A stretch of 64,000 nucleotides of DNA from Pomphorhynchus laevis (Eukaryota > Acanthocephala > Palaeacanthocephala > Echinorhynchida > Pomphorhynchidae). Below the pieces are notes generated by a model. The model ran no database searches. It was not told the DNA's origin and saw only the letters and a program-made list of their open reading frames with translations. The translations under genes and the position numbers were made by a program. The first letter of the stretch is position 1, and each line of letters begins with the position of its first letter. The stretch is from positions 1-64,000 of the forward strand of contig WNNJ02002239.1 of NCBI GenBank assembly GCA_012934845.2. Direction: 5' to 3'. This document shows, one piece after another, positions 1 through 11,239 of this stretch.

Positions 1-23
1 TAACACATCCAGATATAAAATTA

Positions 24-173
<150 letters not shown>

Positions 174-224
174 TGGATTTTGATTCACGACTTTCAGACA
201 TCATGTCACTTCTAGTATATAAGT

Positions 225-357
225 ATTAAAAATAAAAACCAGAATAGGTATATATCAAATTTTAGTTAAATGTACAAATCAAATTACCTTTCAGAAAGCT
301 AATTTGTTCATTTAAATAAAATTTGATATATACCTATTCCGGTTTATATTTTCAATA
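225..357. repeat. MITE-like imperfect hairpin
   Basis: The left arm (about 225-285) and right arm (about 299-357) are inverted copies of each other. They share a core CAGAATAGGTATATATCAAA against its complement and differ at a few positions. The short centre (CTTTCAGAAAG) is itself palindromic, so the whole segment folds back on itself. It has no coding capacity. It looks like a small non-autonomous element or the remnant of one. No clear target duplication was found. Confidence 0.6.
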
Positions 358-1985
358 TTCACTGATATGGAAGCATACATAAGTGGATATTGGAGTTAGT
401 TACACTCTCGCTCTTTTTATATTGTGTATTTTACACATTGATTATATTGCGCTTGGTCGTATTTAATTTACGTAATTTCGTGAGTGGAGTGGCTGTTGTC
501 CGTGCGGTTTATAACTTTGGTTGTCATCTATATGTTAGTAATCCTTCCTGAATCATCGTGTTTAATTCCAGTTGTTTGCAAATTTGTACCAACAACAGCT
601 CAGAAGATTTTATCTACACACATTTATATCATGTGTTTGAAAACTTTTTGGTTTTGCAAACCACGATATTCCAATATAATCTGCAAGTACATTTTATCTT
701 AATATACATTATCCTTGTACCCATCATTAACATTTTTATGAGTTGAAGCAACACTTACATAGTCTTGCAAGAAAATAAATCGTTTTCAAGGAATAATTCT
801 GCTATATTTATATTGACTATTTGCATATCATTGAATCTTGAGATTCAGCATATTTTAATGCGTATTTTGATCTCTTACATATTCACAACTAATTCAGGTT
901 GAACGTTATTTGTTTTGTAGATTTGTGCAAAAAATATGTCATCACTTGTAATTCAGAATAGTCTCTACTATTCAATGATGAAATAGGCAATTATTCGTTG
1001 TATATATTGGTTAATAAATTGTGGTGATAGTCTTCTAACAAATAAGATGACTATTTCTCTATATATTATGAGTATAAAAATTATGGTTCCATCCTAACAA
1101 ATATAGATCTGCTTATTCACAACAAGCCATTAGTGTATTTAAAAACCAGGAGGATGAGCAGAGAAGAAACAACACAATTCAGGACAATGATGAGATGTTT
1201 CGGCAAAAAGTTAGCTAGCAGAAACTTGCAAATGGTCAGGGTTTTGTCTCATTTTAAATTTTTTAAATTATGCTGAACTAAGAAATTAGAACGGAAAGCT
1301 AAAAATATAGATTCAATTTCAAATGTATATACCACATTAAAAGAACTTGTTTATTATACATTATGACATTGTATTCGGAAAACGAATCACAACAAGTGGT
1401 ATAATTGTTTATTGAATGAAACTATGAACACTTAAAATATTATATTAAAGTTTTTGTTCAACAGAAACAAATAAGCGAATATCATACATAAGCAATAATG
1501 CATCATTAATTAATAAATAATCGTTAAATTGCTTTGAACTTTTTTCAATATAATAATGTTGTTAATTGTTTTGAATTCCGCATGATTAGCTACAACTAGT
1601 AACGCCTTCTCGGACAGTCCATCATTTCATCTTAATTTGTCTAATAACGTCAAATGTGATTTTTAATGTTCTGTCCCTATACATTCAAAATGAATAAAAA
1701 ATGTATGCAATGTTACACTCGTAGATCTCGCTAATTCTTGTAGTTGTTTCGTGGAGTATAAACGACTTGAATACCCAGTGCCTCGAAAATTCAAGCTAAC
1801 TTTCACATAATATACACTCCGAGTCAATCACACTCTCAAAATTAAATTAATGTATCAGCCTTCAAAGATTGGACATTGATGGCATACATGTACATATATT
1901 TACTAGTAAAAGTGATGCTCAAAACTAAAAGTTTAGATCTTGAGCGGATTTGGTGTGTTCTAATTTTTCGAAAATTAACATTTAC
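358..1985. other. AT-rich stretch without a recognised gene
   Basis: I find no LINE protein motif and no long open frame here; the two short open frames at 484-746 have no recognisable content. The only protein-like patch is about 1105-1212 on the plus strand. It is a purine-rich open stretch reading polar residues (QQAISVFKNQEDEQRRNN), with a preceding CCAG and a following GTTAGC that could act as splice sites. It could be an exon of an unseen host gene, but support is weak. Confidence 0.5.
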
Positions 1986-1989
1986 ATTA

Positions 1990-3935
1990 ATTATTCATGG
2001 CATTCAAACATCGGGATGACAAGAAAAATAAAATTAGTGTTCAAAAATTTTCGATTAGTGCAATAGTCGTTGTCAAGTGATGTGTTTTGAAATGAAAAAG
2101 AAAAAATGATGTATTTATAAAATAAAAACGAAAGAAACCAACGATGAAAATTCTACCGATTTTGTAGTGTGCTAGTAAGAGCAACTAACTTTTAATTGTC
2201 TTTATTACAATCTATCGTGTTTCAATAACTATGAATGTGTATACTTTCTCGTATCAGGCGTCTGGATAGGCTGTTTTCATTTTCCATTGAAATGAAAAAA
2301 GAAAAAATGATGTATTTATACAATAAAAACGAAAGAAACCAACGAATGAATGCGTATACTTTCTCGTATCAGGCGTCTGGATAGGCTGTTTTCATTTTCC
2401 ATTGAAATGAAAAAAGAAAAAAAATGATGTATTTATACAATACAAAGGGAAGAAACCAACGATGAAAACTCTATCGATTTTGTAGTGTGCTAGTAAGGAT
2501 AAATAACTTTTAATTGATCTTATTCCCATCCATTGTGTTAGAATAACTATGAATGTGTATACTTTCTCGTATCAGGCGTCTGGATAGGCTATTTTCTTTT
2601 CCATTGAAATGGAAAAAAAATGATGTATTTATACAATAAAAACGGAAGAAACCAACGATGAAAATTATACCGATTTTGTAGTGCGCTAGTAAGGATAACT
2701 AACTTTCAATTGATCTTATTCCCATCCATTGTGTTGAATCTATGAATGTGTATACTTTCTCTTATCAGGCGTCTGGATAGGCTGTTTTTATTTTCCATTG
2801 AAATGAAAAAAGAAAAAATGATGTATTTATACAATACAAAGGGAAGAAACCAACGATGAAAACTCTATCGATTTTGTAGTGTGCTAGTAAAGATAAATAA
2901 CTTTTAATTGATCTTATTCCCATCCATTGTGTTAGAATAACTATGAATGTGTATACTTTCTCGTATCAGGCGTCTGGATAGGCTATTTTCTTTTCCATTG
3001 AAATGAAAAAAAATGATGTATTTATACAATAAAAACGGAAGAAACCAACGATGAAAATTATACCGATTTTATAGTGTGCTAGTAAGGATAACTAACTTTC
3101 AATTGATCTTATTCCCATCCATTGTGTTGAATAACTATGAATGTGTATACTTTCTCTTATCAGGCGTCTGGATAGGCTGTTTTCATTTTCCATTAAAATG
3201 AAAAAAGAAAAAATGATGTATTTATACAATACAAAGGGAAGAAACCAACGATGAAAATTATACCGATTTTGTAGTGTGCTAGTAAGGATAACTAACTTTC
3301 AATTGATCTTATTCCCATCCATTATATTAGAATAACTATGAATGTGTATACTTTCTCGTATCAGGCGTCTGGATAGGCTGTTTTCATTTTCCATTGAAAT
3401 GAAAAAAGAAAAAAATGATGTATTTATACAATAAAAGTAATAATTAAGTTATAAAAATATAAAAAAATAAAAAAGTGTGATATTTCATCTGCATTAGTTA
3501 ATAATTGGCTGAATCATAACCACGAACCTGATTTTTTACTTATAAGATCTTGGAAAATGAAAACAGCCTATCCAGACGCCTGATACGAGAAAGTATACGC
3601 ATTCATTCGTTGGTTTCTTTCGTTTTTATTGTATAAATACATCATTTTTTCTTTTTTCATTTCAATGGAAAATGAAAACAGCCTATCCAGACGCCTGATA
3701 CGAGAAAGTATACACATTCATAGTTATTAAAACACAATGGATGGTAATAAGATCAATTGAAAGTTAGTTATCCTTACTAGCACACTACAAAATCGATAGA
3801 GTTTTCATCGTTGGTTTCTTCCCTTTGTATTGTATAAATACATCATTTTTTCTTTTTTCATGTCAAAACATAACACTTGAAAAGTACTATTGCAAATGTT
3901 TAAAATTTGTGAACAATAATTTTCCTTTTCTATTC
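1990..3935. mobile_element. Foldback-type element with repeat-bearing inverted ends
   Basis: The left arm (about 1990-2400) and right arm (about 3552-3935) are inverted copies. They share not only the repeat sequence but also the same truncated-unit junction (AACGAATGAATGCG at 2341-2354 and its complement near 3596-3609) and diverged outer ends (for example TTCAAACATCG at 2022-2032 against its complement near 3941-3951). Between them lie direct tandem units and about 115 bp of single-copy AT-rich DNA (3436-3551). There is no open frame, so any movement would need enzymes supplied in trans. The architecture resembles foldback or tandem-repeat-bearing MITE elements. A target duplication was not resolved, and the outer limits are estimates because the arms have diverged. 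Confidence 0.6.
2085..3470 (+). repeat. ~200 bp tandem repeat array, two alternating unit types
   Basis: The marker GCGTCTGGATAGG recurs at 2258, 2373, 2576, 2769, 2970, 3164 and 3365, giving spacings of 115, 203, 193, 201, 194 and 201. The long units carry CTCTATCG, AAATAACTTTTAATTG and TTAGAATAACTATG. The short units carry ATTATACC, AACTAACTTTCAATTG, and TCTCTTATC in place of TCTCGTATC. The two types alternate, so the real period is a dimer of about 395 bp. The last unit is a hybrid. Two inverted copies of the marker lie near 3575 and 3688. Confidence 0.85.
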
Positions 3936-3944
3936 CTCTCGATG

Positions 3945-4596
3945 TTTAAACGCCCTGAACAATCTCAGAGTACATCGAACCTATCACTGGACATTTACAT
4001 TAATGTGGAATGCAAACAAATTAAATTTATTTTTTCAAATTCAACCTACTTAACAAAGATTTACGTAAAGCTAGTAAAGATCAATAACTTTATCTTTAAG
4101 TCAAAGACGTATATCTAGTGATCTTTCTTGCTAGGGGTGAATATAAATAATGTTTTTATTATACAAATTCCAGCAGCTAGTTTATTTCATGAACCCGACA
4201 AAATCATTTACATGAAATTTCGTGTATATTATGCAATATTAAAAATATAATATGATAAATAACAAAGCTTTAAGTATTAGTTGAATATGCAATCATATTG
4301 TTCTTAAAAATCATTTAAATGATGTACGATTTATATTGGATAAATCTATAAAATAATTTTTATAATTTTAAGTTAAAATTTTTTATGAATAGATAGCAAA
4401 TAATATACTTTGTATATATTGAAATATTGATTTAGATGGTCTTCCTAAAGATCAAGACACCTTGTTTTCATTGTAACACAAAATGCGCTACATATTAATC
4501 TATTATTAATAAAAACTAATAAATTTTAATATTGAAATAAATTCAGTTATGAAATATATCCATCCTGATCTGTATTTTAAATGTATAATACCCATG
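3945..4596. other. AT-rich stretch, nothing recognised
   Basis: Strongly AT-rich with many stops in all frames. The open frame at 3825-4118 overlaps the outer end of the foldback element and has no recognisable content. I see no RNA gene, LINE motif or repeat here. Confidence 0.5.
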
Positions 4597-4753
4597 AACA
4601 ATCAGGTTCAGTTGAACTACAACAAAAATTATTTTGATATTTCGCCAGTAACTACGAGCATCTTCAGAAATAAATTTCTGAAAATGCAAAAGTAGTAGTT
4701 TTTAGTGAAATATCAAAATAATTTTTGTTGTAGTTCAACTGAACCTGATTGTT
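4597..4753. repeat. Perfect 47 bp inverted repeat hairpin (MITE-like)
   Basis: 4597-4643 and 4707-4753 are exact reverse complements over 47 bp, beginning AACAATCAGGTTCAGTTGAA. The 63 bp between them folds further: ACTACGAGCATCTTCAGAAA pairs imperfectly with the complement of TTTCTGAAAATGCAAAAGTAGT around a TAAA turn. The whole 157 bp can thus form one long hairpin. It carries no open frame. Perfect arms imply a recent origin or gene conversion. A small-RNA precursor is an alternative reading. Confidence 0.8.
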
Positions 4754-4867
4754 TTCCTTGATATTTCAAAACATTAAATTATGTTAATAATTTAAATAAC
4801 AATAAGGAATATATATATATAGTTTTAGTTAACTGATTCTATCTTGACTGCTACAAGATACTTCGAA

Positions 4868-5558
4868 TTATTTAGTCAGCAATAACTTAATTATTTCAGT
4901 ACTTTCTACAAAATAGTGTACCTGCAGTTCTTTGAGGGAAGTAACACACCTGTGAGCATTTCTCATTGAGCCTTCGCTTTCATATGAACGCATATAATTG
5001 TTAGATTCTGTATATAAGTTGTAATTAAGTAATGTTGGAAGAAATATTAAAGGAGAAAAATACGAGTTCAAACCTTTTTCTTTTAAGTTTAATAGCTTGG
5101 CTACATCTACGATGTATATGTTTCCTGCTGCAAAGTTAGGTTTCGGCGGCAGGCGATAAGCTTCTTTCATATTGTCGTTAGAACTTACAGCGTTAGTGGC
5201 GGAGGAAAGTGCGGTTAAAGGATCCGCATGAGTGGTACTTACTAAAATGAAAACAATCGATCACATGTGTTATTTCAATTTGCTACGGTTGGACATACCA
5301 ACCAGCTATTAATTTTATATGGTTCATTTCGCCTGAACTCGGTACATGTGCCTCATGATTTGATGAGTTGACCATGTTTACCGGCTTGTATGTCATGTCG
5401 TCTTCGCCAGCATGCATCACGGTTTTCATCGATACACTATTTTTTTGGTGTGTTGGACTTTCAGTTTTCGAATTAGAATTCGTAATTGCATTTACAGAAA
5501 TTTTAGATAAAATGTTAGTTGCATCTCGTGGGCAGGATTTTATATGACCTGATAACAT
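4868..5558 (-). CDS. Candidate spliced host gene, hypothetical protein (3 exons visible)
   Basis: I do not recognise the product. The minus strand can be read as three exons. The first is 5558-5299, preceded by a pyrimidine-rich TTTTGTGTTTAG acceptor and ending at a GTATGT donor. The second is 5237-5074, after a 61 nt intron, with a GTTTGA donor. The third is 5007-4868, after a 66 nt intron ending TATATACAG, and it reaches a TAA stop. Joined this way the frame stays open for about 187 residues of hydrophilic, Ser/Asn-rich protein with no membrane segment or known motif. The first exon starts right at an acceptor, so its ATG may be internal and earlier exons may be missing. The second intron is a multiple of three and has no stop, so it could also be retained. 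The acceptor at 5238 is an AAG; using the nearer TAG at 5242 instead would end the frame early. This is the only region here that looks like a host gene rather than LINE. Confidence 0.35.
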
Positions 5559-5559
5559 C

Positions 5560-6394
5560 TAAACACAAAATTGAAAACTTAAATTTTGTTAACTTGTTGA
5601 TTGTTTTAGTCATAAAACAAACGTGGAATAAATTAAATAACACTTTTCACATTAGGATTAGTTTGATGATCATTGAACGGTTCACATTTTTGAATATTTA
5701 TTGCAATATATACATTTGACCAAACATGAACAAACATATTTTTTTTAATTCTTTATTATCAATTGTAAAAATTAATAATTCTAATTCATCAAATTATTAA
5801 TCGTCGCGTAATTCTTGGTGTTTTAAAATTCCTCGTATATTTGCTTATATATTTGTTGCTTTCATAGAAAATAGCTATTATATTAGATGAAATGTAATTA
5901 ATTTTCCGTTCTTTTATTTTCGCCTTAGAACAATACATGTCGTATCCCGTCGAATCGCGTACTTTGCCATTAATAATGACATTTATTTATTTTTTTCAAA
6001 AAATTGATCATTTTTTTAAATTAACATCTACTTTTCCAATTAAAACTTTTCTGTAAAAAACGCGCATTTTTGGAAAAAAATCACATCAACTTCAAGAAAA
6101 TAAAGCAATTTAATCTTTATATTTTCAAATATTCACTAAGCGATAATTTTGTTCATTTCAAAATACCAACGCATGTTTCGTTAAGTGTTTATCATAATTT
6201 ATATATGCTATAATTGTAAACTTTATTTATAGAAATGAGCAAGTTTCCTGATTAGACGAACGCGTTTGCTTAAATAATAATAAGGGATTTCTTAAATGAA
6301 TAACTTAACAATCACTAAAAATAACTAAAAAGACTGTTGAAAAACAACAGTTCTAGATCGATAAGGAAATCAAAATATTCAGTCTTTACGATAT
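5560..6394. other. AT-rich stretch, nothing recognised
   Basis: Very AT-rich with homopolymer runs and no protein-like open frame on either strand. If the gene at 4868-5558 is real, its 5' exons or promoter should lie here, but I cannot point to them. Confidence 0.45.
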
Positions 6395-6399
6395 AATCA

Positions 6400-8265
6400 C
6401 GGCTACAGGTCCAGCGGGACCTGAGCCCTCCAGCCGATCTAACACGCCGCTCTACGACTGAACCACCCGATGTCTCGCACCCCCAAGAGTCCAATCAAGG
6501 CGGACTATGCTCGGCAATCGCGAGATGAGGAGCTTGAGAAACCTTAGTATTTGCTATGGAGGACGTCCTCTTGAAAAAAAGACTAATTCCGAGATAGCCC
6601 AAGTACCCCAGAGGCGCACTTGAGTTTTTTATTCAATGACAGATGCTCAGCCCGTTTCTGGGCACACCTAGCTCTCTTCAGAATACGTTTGAGTCTATCC
6701 AGGTCAGCTTTCGCTGACCAGTTCACCGTAATGGTGAACCCCAGGTATTTTACTCGAGTGTGAAGGTAGGGAGTGGTTGATTAGTCGATATGGAAGATAG
6801 AGTTGAGAGTGCAAGTCTCTTTATTTTTTTCTTTGTCGCAGGAGCGCTATGAAAGACAACCACCTGCGATTTGAGAGAGTTTAAAATATGATTGGATATG
6901 GGTAACTGATATTTTAATTTTAAAAAGGAACGGCTGATGTAAGAGATTACATCATTGCACCTGCGTCCAGAGAACAGGGCTATGGTATCATCAGCGTAAA
7001 CTACTAGATGTTGGTCGCGTTTAAAGTTTTTGTAAAGTTAAATGAAGGCAGCAAAATATAAAATTGGAGAAAGTGGGAACATAGAGGCACACCTGTAATA
7101 GTGTAGAAGTGGCGTGCATGAGGGTCGTCTTCATAGCAGAATCTTTTGGTATACAACAATATTTCCATCCTGTTAACAATTCTAGTAGGAAACCCAAAAG
7201 AACCTGAGAGTAGAGATAACAAAAGGAATGAAAATGCAGTCAAATGCAGCAGAAAAGTCAAGAAAAAAACAGCCACAGCAAGCTGACGACTGTTGTCATG
7301 ACAAAACTGGTGTACTTCACCTATTGCTATGTGGACCGAGCGATCTTTTACGTACCCATGAAAACCTGGTGGGATTAAATTTCGCCTACTTAGATGGTTG
7401 CGGATTTTACGGGCAAGCGCCTATTCGTAAATGGAGATGAGGGAGTTTTGAATCGAGATAGGGCGCAGATCTTTAGGACATGAAATCAATTTCTTTTTTG
7501 GTATAAAAACACGACGGCTGATATAAATGCCAGCTACATCGGACGGGGAGGCTAGTAGCATAGTGATGGCGACCTTCTTTCTCTGACTGTCTGCCAAAAG
7601 CTGACAGACCCGAGTGGAGATTGGCGCGTGGTATTTCGAGGTGCCTGGAAGTGGCCCCCAGGAATTGATAATATCTGTGACAGATAAGTCCCTGCTCCTG
7701 AAGTCGCCCCAAGGCGGGATTGGTTAGGGAGATAGAGTGGCTCCATAATTATGTAGGGATAGTGACTCCTCCAAAACTTTGTCAAGGCCTATGCTACCGA
7801 TCCAAACCAATGCTCTCTCCTTCCAGCAGACAAACTTCTTAAATATCTTCCAAAAGGAAGACTGAGAAGGGTTAAGGCAAGAAACGCTCGCCCAATCCCT
7901 ACTCAGCTGGAACCTATATATAGTACCCCAGTATTCATTCGAGAGGATCTGTCTTGCGGGAACCGAGAGATTAGGAAGGTGTAGTATCTTGAGTTTTGTT
8001 GGAGTGGGATTGTATATTCGACCTTTATAGGTAGTCGCAAGAAACGCGGTAGCTTGCGATGATAGGTAGGAATTAAATTCGATCAAACTCTCATTACCAA
8101 TTCTGGGGAAGAGTTGGATAGCTGTCTGAAAGAAAGCAACTTTGATTGGATCAAAGTGAAACCTTCTTCTAAGCAACGTATCTTCTTCCATCCGCCAACG
8201 AATTAGATCATTATATGTGGTCTGCTTTTGGCGCGACTGCTCAGTACAGATGAGTTTCAACAACT
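6400..8265 (-). mobile_element. LINE family F (uncertain clade), 5'-truncated copy
   Basis: Read on the minus strand, this holds the connecting region, the RT and the C-terminal region of a non-LTR retrotransposon. RT landmarks on different frames are DLRPIS near 7440, FFLDFSAAFD near 7265 (motif A) and VVYADDT near 6985-7000 (motif C). A C-terminal block near 6660-6760 closely matches the plus-strand copy at 38925-39000 (KADLDRLKRIL in both). The endonuclease is absent. Several frameshifts and stops separate the domains, so the copy is dead. The clade is unclear: the RT is not CR1 or L2 type and has some likeness to R2, R4 or Jockey groups. Confidence 0.75.
7724..8263 (-). pseudogene. Family F ORF2, connecting region before RT
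   Basis: An open frame of 179 residues, rich in aromatic and basic residues (KIFKKFVCWKERALVWIGS), with the usual look of the segment between endonuclease and RT. It runs directly into the RT-bearing frames at 7712-6900 through frameshifts. No catalytic motif lies in this part. The start codon is arbitrary because the element is 5' truncated here. Confidence 0.6.
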
Positions 8266-8331
8266 AAATCTTATGAAGCAGTAATATGTCGAGGAGAGAA
8301 TTAGTTGTTGAGCATTGAAAGGTAGGGAACG

Positions 8332-11146
8332 GTGGTTAACACTTGCTCTATTCTTCATAAAGATAATGTGCTCCTTGATATCGTTGATCAATTATCTATC
8401 GATATTCTCTGCATTACCGAATCCTTGCACTCTGACTCCGACGATCTTGCTATTCGTCGTCTATGTCGCTCTGGTTGTTCTCTAGTTGAATCAGCTCGTC
8501 AAATTACATCTCATACATCTACTGATTCTAACCATGGCGGTATTGTTGCCATTGCTCGTCATTCAATGTCTTTACGTAAAATCAACGTTAACATCCGTTA
8601 CACTTCGTTCGAATTACTCATATGCAGATTATCAACGCCTTTCCCTCTGGAACTTGTGATTGTATACCGTCCAGGTTCAGTTGCCCCATCACGTATCTTC
8701 TTTAACGACCTTGCAGATCTAATGTCTCACTGTTCATTGTCTTATACTCCTTCTTTTGTTCTCGGTGACTTTAACATTCGTCTTGATCGCCCAGCTGACT
8801 CTGACTCTATCACTTCAACTAATATTTTTTCCGATTTTAACTATAAATTACTTTCAACAAGCCCAACTCATATTCTCGACGGTTCTCTCGACATCATTGC
8901 TGTTCCTAACTGCTTCAATGACTATACCTTATTGTCAATTACTGATTCTGGTTTGTCCGATCATTTCCTTGCCACTCTTACTCTTACTCATCCCCATCCT
9001 CCTTCTCCGCCTTTACCATTATCTACACCAAGTCGACCCTGGAAGCTTCTCGATATCCCTATTCTCTGCACAGCCTTACTCAATTCTTCACTCTTTTCAC
9101 TTCCTCTTAACTATCTCTCTCCCGATGATCTCTGCATTCTGTTTGATTCTGAACTTACGTCGATCCTCAATAACCTTCTGCCTAGTCGACTTCGACGTTC
9201 CCAGCGCTTGCGTCATGCTCCCTGGTTCGATTCTGACTGTAGCCTTTCTAAGCGTCGACTCCGTCACTCTTTTCGTATGTATAAACGCTTTCTTAAACGT
9301 TCTCCCAACTCACTCCCTCCAAATCTTCGTGATTCCTACTTTTCTCAACGCCGTTCACATCTCATTCTTATACGTACTAAACGTACTCTCTTTTGGCGAA
9401 ATCAAATCGAGTCATCTTCCAACTCTAAATCTCATTGGAAAATCTTAAACTCGATTCTTTCACGATCATCTACCCCTTGTAACATAAATCCTGATTAATT
9501 TTCTTCTTATCTACAAACTAAGCTATCTAATTTACTTTTCCTACTACCCATAGCCCCTTGTACCCACTCTTATCTTTAAATACTTTCCTCCCAGAACTAT
9601 TCTACCTTCTTCCCGTTTCGTCTGATGAAGTTTCTTCGGTTCTGCTATTATTACCTAATAAAACCTCTCCTTCTGACCCAATTCCCACTCACTTGCTTAA
9701 AAATACCTGCTCCTCTATCTTACCCTTCCTAACCACATTGTTCAACTCTTCTATCCGTAGTCGTACATTTCCTTCCATCTGGAAATGCGCCACTGTTCGT
9801 CCTCTCATCAAAAAGCAATCTCTCGACTCCTCACTACCATCTTCGTACCGTCCTATTTCACTTCTCCCAACCCTCTCTAAACTCCTTGAGCGTCTCGTTC
9901 TTAAGCAAGTTAATACATATCTCTATTCCTCTAACTTATTTCCTCCCTTCCAAGCCGCTTTTCGCTCTAATTACTCTACCGAAATTGCATGTCTTAAAGT
10001 TTATAACGACTTACTCATATCGTGCGATCATAAATTATGTAGTGTCATAGTTTATCTTGATCTATCGTCTGCTTTTGACATCGTCGATAACTCGATTCTT
10101 CTCCATCGCCTTCGTCATGATTATGGCTTCTCTTTACCCACTGTATCATGGTTTTCTTCATATCTATCAAACCGTACATTTCGCGTCTATTCTAACTCTT
10201 CTCTCTCCCATCCTTCGTCCATTCCGTCCGGTGTTCCACAAGGCTCCGTATTAGGCCCAATGCTTTTCTCTCTTCTTCTCGGTGATTTGTCTTCGATTTC
10301 TCATAAATTTAACTTCCATGTTATGCAATATGCTTATGACATTCTCATCTATGCTCATGTATCTGTTTATCGTATTCACGATCTTAGTGTTTCTGCTTCC
10401 GACTGTCTTGTCTCAATTTCCAATCATCTTTCTTCCCTTCGCCTTTCTCTGAATCCTGATAAATCCAAAATTATGTGGATCCTAGCTCGACGCCTCGGCT
10501 TCGAACCTCCCTCCGTATCATTAAATTCTATAATTCTTCCTATCGTTGATAATCTCATTTTCATAGGCTTCCATTTCGACAACCGACTTTCACTTATACC
10601 TATTGTTAGAGATCAAGTACGCTCATCTACCTTGATACTTCGCAACCTCTGTCAAGTTCGTAGATTAATCGATTTCTCTTCTTGTATGACCTCACATCTT
10701 CTCTCCTTTTTTCTAGACTCGATTATTGTCTTAGTCTATTTTCCAACTCACCTAAATCCACTCTTCTTCCCCTACAACGCATCGTCAACGCAGCCGTCCG
10801 AATTCTCCTCCGTCTTCGTCGTTTTGATCATACATCCTACCATCTTGCTTCTCTCGATTTGCCAACAATTTATTGTCGTGTTCAAATTCGTCTTCTTGTT
10901 GCTTTTCACCTTGTAACTTTTCATACCCCTTCATTTCTCAACCTTCCTTTTCTTGATAATTCTCGTCCTGTTTACTGTTCCTTGCGTTCCTGTAATTCCC
11001 TTCTTTTACATGTCGTAAACTACTCTACCTCCTTTGGACTCCGCTCCTTCCAGGTGGCTGCTCCTTTATCGTGGAATCATCTGCCCATTCATATACGCCA
11101 ATCAACTTCCCTGCAGTGCTTCAAACGACAAATCCGATCCCATTAA
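8332..11146 (+). pseudogene. L2-B ORF2: endonuclease + reverse transcriptase, inactivated
   Basis: The protein would nick target DNA with an APE-type endonuclease and copy its own RNA by target-primed reverse transcription. Endonuclease motifs are visible: ITESLHSDSDD, VYRPGS, VLGDFNIRL and LSDHFL (8400-8980). RT motifs are YRPISLLPTLSKLLERL near 9850, VYLDLSSAFDIVDNS near 10050 (A), SGVPQGSVLGPMLF near 10230 (B) and the catalytic site near 10325 (C). The C site reads YAYD instead of YADD, so one catalytic aspartate is lost. The frame is interrupted after 9498 and shifts again near 10690. The C-terminal part resumes at 10682-11146. It is a dead copy with about three lesions. Confidence 0.85.
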
Positions 11147-11193
11147 AACAATTTATCTGCTTGACTTTTTCATTTTTGTTTGTGGACTTGTAA

Positions 11194-11210
11194 GCGTACA
11201 GCTTGTACGC
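11194..11210 (+). promoter_or_regulatory. L2-B 3'-terminal stem-loop
   Basis: GCGTAC pairs perfectly with GTACGC around an AGCTT loop, about 25 bp before the element's end. In subfamily A the same place reads GCGTGC-GCTG-GCACGC, so one stem pair has changed on both sides. In L2-group LINEs a 3' stem-loop is recognised by the element's own RT; I infer the same role here. Confidence 0.7.
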
Positions 11211-11239
11211 ATTTGCCACATTAAATAAATTTGCATTAT

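Larger units (their letters stand above)
8318..11232 (+). mobile_element. L2-B LINE, nearly complete ORF2
   Basis: It begins just inside the endonuclease domain and ends with the L2 3' terminus (stem-loop 11194-11210, then ATTTGCCACATTAAATAAAT). ORF1 is missing, so the copy is 5' truncated. Subfamily B differs from A in its protein (for example LDNSRPVY against LDDTRP) and in its tail stem. The minus-strand copies at 22793-23699 and 53786-54708 belong to the same subfamily. Confidence 0.85.

Noticed and set aside
484-746. Short coding gene at the left edge
   Set aside because: Two overlapping frames of 62 and 72 residues with no motif, skewed AT-rich composition and no splice or promoter signal that I can defend.
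6405-6470. tRNA-like stretch (TGGTTCAGTCGTAGAGC on the minus strand, resembling an A box, and a CAGGTCC/GGACCTG stem)
   Set aside because: The same place in the family F copy at 39150-39190 is protein-coding (NLERFSRKAANW). There is no B box, acceptor stem or anticodon arm, so it is LINE C-terminal coding DNA.
8756-9448. Open frame of 230 residues overlapping the L2-B endonuclease
   Set aside because: Shadow frame of the C/T-rich L2 coding strand (Leu/Ile/Ser-rich, no motif).
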